A DNA stretch of 7,266 nt, taken from contig SFGN01000097.1 in assembly GCA_004556565.1 (NCBI GenBank), positions 1 to 7,266 on the forward strand, read 5' to 3'. The position numbers and the translations under genes were made by a program. The stretch comes from Lachnospiraceae bacterium. GTDB lineage: Bacteria > Bacillota_A > Clostridia > Lachnospirales > Lachnospiraceae. This document shows, piece after piece, positions 5,732-7,266 of the stretch; positions within the stretch are counted from its first letter, which is position 1; each line of letters opens with the position of its first letter. Under the pieces are notes generated by a model. It was given only the letters and a program-made list of their open reading frames with translations, was not told where the DNA came from and did no database searches.

Positions 5732-6651
5732 AACTTGCCCTCCGCATCTTTTCTCTCCTTTCTTGCGCGGAAAATACTCAAGGCAAGCAGCATAGCGCAA
5801 TAGAACAAAATGCCAATGGCAAGAATCAACTGAAAGTCACGCATTTCAGAATAGGAAACAGTGGAAAAACGCAACACACAAAAATGTCCCAGGACATAAG
5901 CGACAGGAATTAAAATCAGCCGTTCCATCCATATACGGACATGCTGCTTTTTTCGGAACAATAGCCATGCCGCACCAAAAAGCACGAACAGCCCTGCATT
6001 TAGAATTAACCAATAGCCCAACGAAAGTCCTGGCAGCACAACCCAGCCACCTTCTTCGGGAGCGGGCGTTCCGTAAATACAAACCGATTCCGCATCATTA
6101 CCTTGCAAATTGTACTGTGTAAAGTAGATAATAATTGGATCGCTATTCACTGGCTCTATCACAGCATTTTGAACGCCATGCTTTTCAAACATTTTGTCCC
6201 ATTTGGACGACCACACTTCGAGGTGATAAACCACCTGCTCTTGATCAGGATTGGTAATCCTTTGAAGTGAATAGTTTGTTATTTTTTCACTGAAAGAGAT
6301 TGTTACCGCCCCGTTATCGGCATCTGTTACTGTAACTAAATCCGGAGAATAGGTGAAAAACTCCGGTGCTGTCAAAAAAGCGAAAGCTGACAGCATCAAT
6401 GCAAGCAGCACTGCTATCGTACAAAGGATAGTTTTCACTTTCTTTACCAGCAGCGTTTTTTTCAGCCTTTTTAGTGGTGCGGCGTCGATGTCCGGCTCTG
6501 GTTGCACAGGTTCTTTCATCTTTTCCAGTTCCGCACGGCAGGCAGGGCAGATTTCCAAATGCTCCCGCACAAACTCTGCTGTATCATTAGAAACCATTTT
6601 TTCCGCATAGAGCGGAAGAATATCTCTGATAATATTGCACTCATTCTTCAT
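5728..6651 (-). CDS. Zinc-finger (zf-HC2) transmembrane anti-sigma factor
   Basis: This protein is predicted to hold the neighbouring sigma factor inactive at the membrane until a signal arrives. The 307 residues begin with a zf-HC2 anti-sigma domain (about 1-45). It contains the ZAS pattern H31-x3-C35-x2-C38 in EHLEICPACRAEL, with C5 near the N-terminus as a likely fourth ligand. A basic linker leads to TM1 (about 72-95). An external region (about 96-210) with aromatic, beta-rich sequence is the probable sensor. Three further TM helices follow (about 213-232, 242-261, 273-294) and then a charged tail. Most zf-HC2 anti-sigmas have a single TM, so the extra C-terminal membrane domain is unusual. 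The ATG (6649-6651) overlaps the end of the sigma gene by 11 bp, with GGAGG 8 bases upstream. Order and overlap strongly support a sigma/anti-sigma pair. Confidence 0.85.
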   Translation of the reverse strand: MKNECNIIRDILPLYAEKMVSNDTAEFVREHLEICPACRAELEKMKEPVQPEPDIDAAPLKRLKKTLLVKKVKTILCTIAVLLALMLSAFAFLTAPEFFTYSPDLVTVTDADNGAVTISFSEKITNYSLQRITNPDQEQVVYHLEVWSSKWDKMFEKHGVQNAVIEPVNSDPIIIYFTQYNLQGNDAESVCIYGTPAPEEGGWVVLPGLSLGYWLILNAGLFVLFGAAWLLFRKKQHVRIWMERLILIPVAYVLGHFCVLRFSTVSYSEMRDFQLILAIGILFYCAMLLALSIFRARKERKDAEGKL

Positions 6652-7144
6652 TCTGTGAAGCCTCCATTTCCTTTTGAATCATTTTTCGTGCCCGGTGATA
6701 GGTGACGCAAGCCCAGTTTTCCGTCTTATTAAACAATTCGCCGATCTGCTTGAAGCTCATCTCTCCCAGTGTGCGCCACATGAAAACCTCTTTATATGGG
6801 TCAGGCAGTTCATGTAGCAGCTTTTTTACACATTGCGCGTCCTCGTTTCGGAGAAGCACTTCGTCAGGCGTTTCTTCTGGCATGGGATTGCACTGTTCCG
6901 CATCTGCAACCAGCTCGACATTTCGGTTCTGTTTCAAGTGGGTGTAGTAACAGTTTTTTGCGATCTGGCACAGCCACACACGAATATCGCAGTCGCCTCG
7001 AAACGTATCGATGACCCGTAGCGCACGGAAGAACGCTTCGCTGGTGATATCTTCCGCAAGCCGTTCATTTCCACCTGACAGCCGCCGGACATACAGAAAT
7101 ACGTCTCGAAAATAGTCTTTATATATCTGTTCAAAATCCGCCAC
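6641..7144 (-). CDS. ECF-type RNA polymerase sigma factor
   Basis: This small sigma factor, 167 residues, directs RNA polymerase to a restricted set of promoters, probably including its own operon. I place the start at GTG 7142-7144, because a perfect AAAGGAGGTGA site lies directly upstream (7149-7159). Starting at 7222 instead would add 26 residues, including that ribosome-binding-site sequence. Region 2 (about 6-72) includes YKDYFRDVFLYVRR, DITSEAFFRALR and the promoter-melting/-10 segment FRGDCDIRVWLCQIAKN. Region 4 (about 104-158) includes ELPDPYKEVFMWRTL and the helix-turn-helix MSFKQIGELFNKTENWACVT, ending in the typical YHRARKMIQ. There is no region 1 or 3, as expected for ECF sigmas. 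It is the first gene of the five-gene operon and overlaps its presumed inhibitor by 11 bp. The exact ECF subgroup cannot be named from sight. Confidence 0.92.
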   Translation of the reverse strand: MADFEQIYKDYFRDVFLYVRRLSGGNERLAEDITSEAFFRALRVIDTFRGDCDIRVWLCQIAKNCYYTHLKQNRNVELVADAEQCNPMPEETPDEVLLRNEDAQCVKKLLHELPDPYKEVFMWRTLGEMSFKQIGELFNKTENWACVTYHRARKMIQKEMEASQNEE

Positions 7145-7266
7145 CGTATCACCTCCTTTGTGACGAATATCAGCCATGAGCAAAACTCCAAAAGAGTAGT
7201 AATTGCAATGGCTCTCGGCCATGGCTGAAGCCGAAAATCACTCATATGGTATAGAAAGCGGAGCCC
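7145..7266 (-). promoter_or_regulatory. Leader of the sigma/ABC operon, with ribosome binding site and near-palindrome
   Basis: AAAGGAGGTGA (7149-7159) is a near-perfect complement of the 16S 3' end and fixes the GTG start. Further upstream TCGGCCATGGCTGA (7215-7228) is a near-palindrome that grows to about 22 bp with GGCT/AGCC arms (7210-7213, 7229-7232) and one bulged base. It could be an operator or a leader hairpin. I could not find a convincing -35/-10 pair for either the housekeeping or an ECF sigma. The promoter is probably beyond the window edge or of unfamiliar type. Confidence 0.45.

Noticed and set aside
5732..5800. N-terminal extension of the first permease (23 residues)
   Set aside because: It overlaps the coding end of the anti-sigma gene, and its sequence contains the ribosome binding site of the ATG at 5731, so it is not a real start region.
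6934..7245. 103-codon - strand frame overlapping the sigma gene
   Set aside because: Most of it is out of frame with the conserved sigma region 2. Only the leader part is mentioned as a curiosity.

Overview
This window looks like a piece of accessory or variable chromosome from a low- to mid-GC Firmicute, most likely a gut-type Clostridia (Oscillospiraceae-like). That placement is inference. It rests on strong AGGAGG-type ribosome binding sites, an IS5-group element and an ISL3-family remnant, and a sigma/anti-sigma/ABC cluster of a kind common in Clostridia. No rRNA, tRNA, CRISPR array or conserved housekeeping gene is present to fix the taxon.

Left part (1-2585): a scrapyard of broken regulators and insertion sequences. 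A small XRE-type helix-turn-helix gene (41-372, +) is split by a one-base frameshift in an A run. Immediately downstream lies the 5' portion of an ISL3-family transposase (476 to about 1035, +), cut off after its first catalytic Asp. It is fused tail-to-tail to the 3' portion of a MerR-family regulator gene on the - strand. That merR gene is itself interrupted by a complete IS5-group insertion sequence (1192-2404) with 17-bp imperfect terminal inverted repeats, a CTAA target duplication and an apparently intact DDE transposase. Removing the element and one CTAA copy restores the merR reading frame exactly. The merR promoter (about 2590-2620) has the 19-bp spacer typical of MerR-controlled promoters.

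Middle (2586-2901): about 315 bp without a convincing gene. It holds the merR promoter, an AT-rich stretch and a coding-like but startless or frameshifted short reading frame.

Right part (2902-7144, all - strand): one tightly packed five-gene operon. Its order is ECF-type sigma factor, zf-HC2 zinc-finger membrane anti-sigma factor, two FtsX/MacB-like ABC permease half-subunits and a MacB/LolD-type ATPase. Adjacent genes overlap by 11 bp and 4 bp or are separated by 1 bp and 3 bp, which implies translational coupling and one functional unit. The simplest model is an envelope-stress or antimicrobial-peptide response module. In this model the anti-sigma protein senses a membrane or extracellular cue and releases the sigma factor, and the sigma factor drives expression of its own ABC transporter. 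The two permeases have the same topology (one TM, a large external domain, then three TMs) and probably form a heterodimer with two copies of the ATPase. The substrate cannot be read from the sequence.

The most system-like content is this self-contained sigma/anti-sigma/ABC module. The most clear-cut structural result is the layered IS damage to the neighbouring merR gene.
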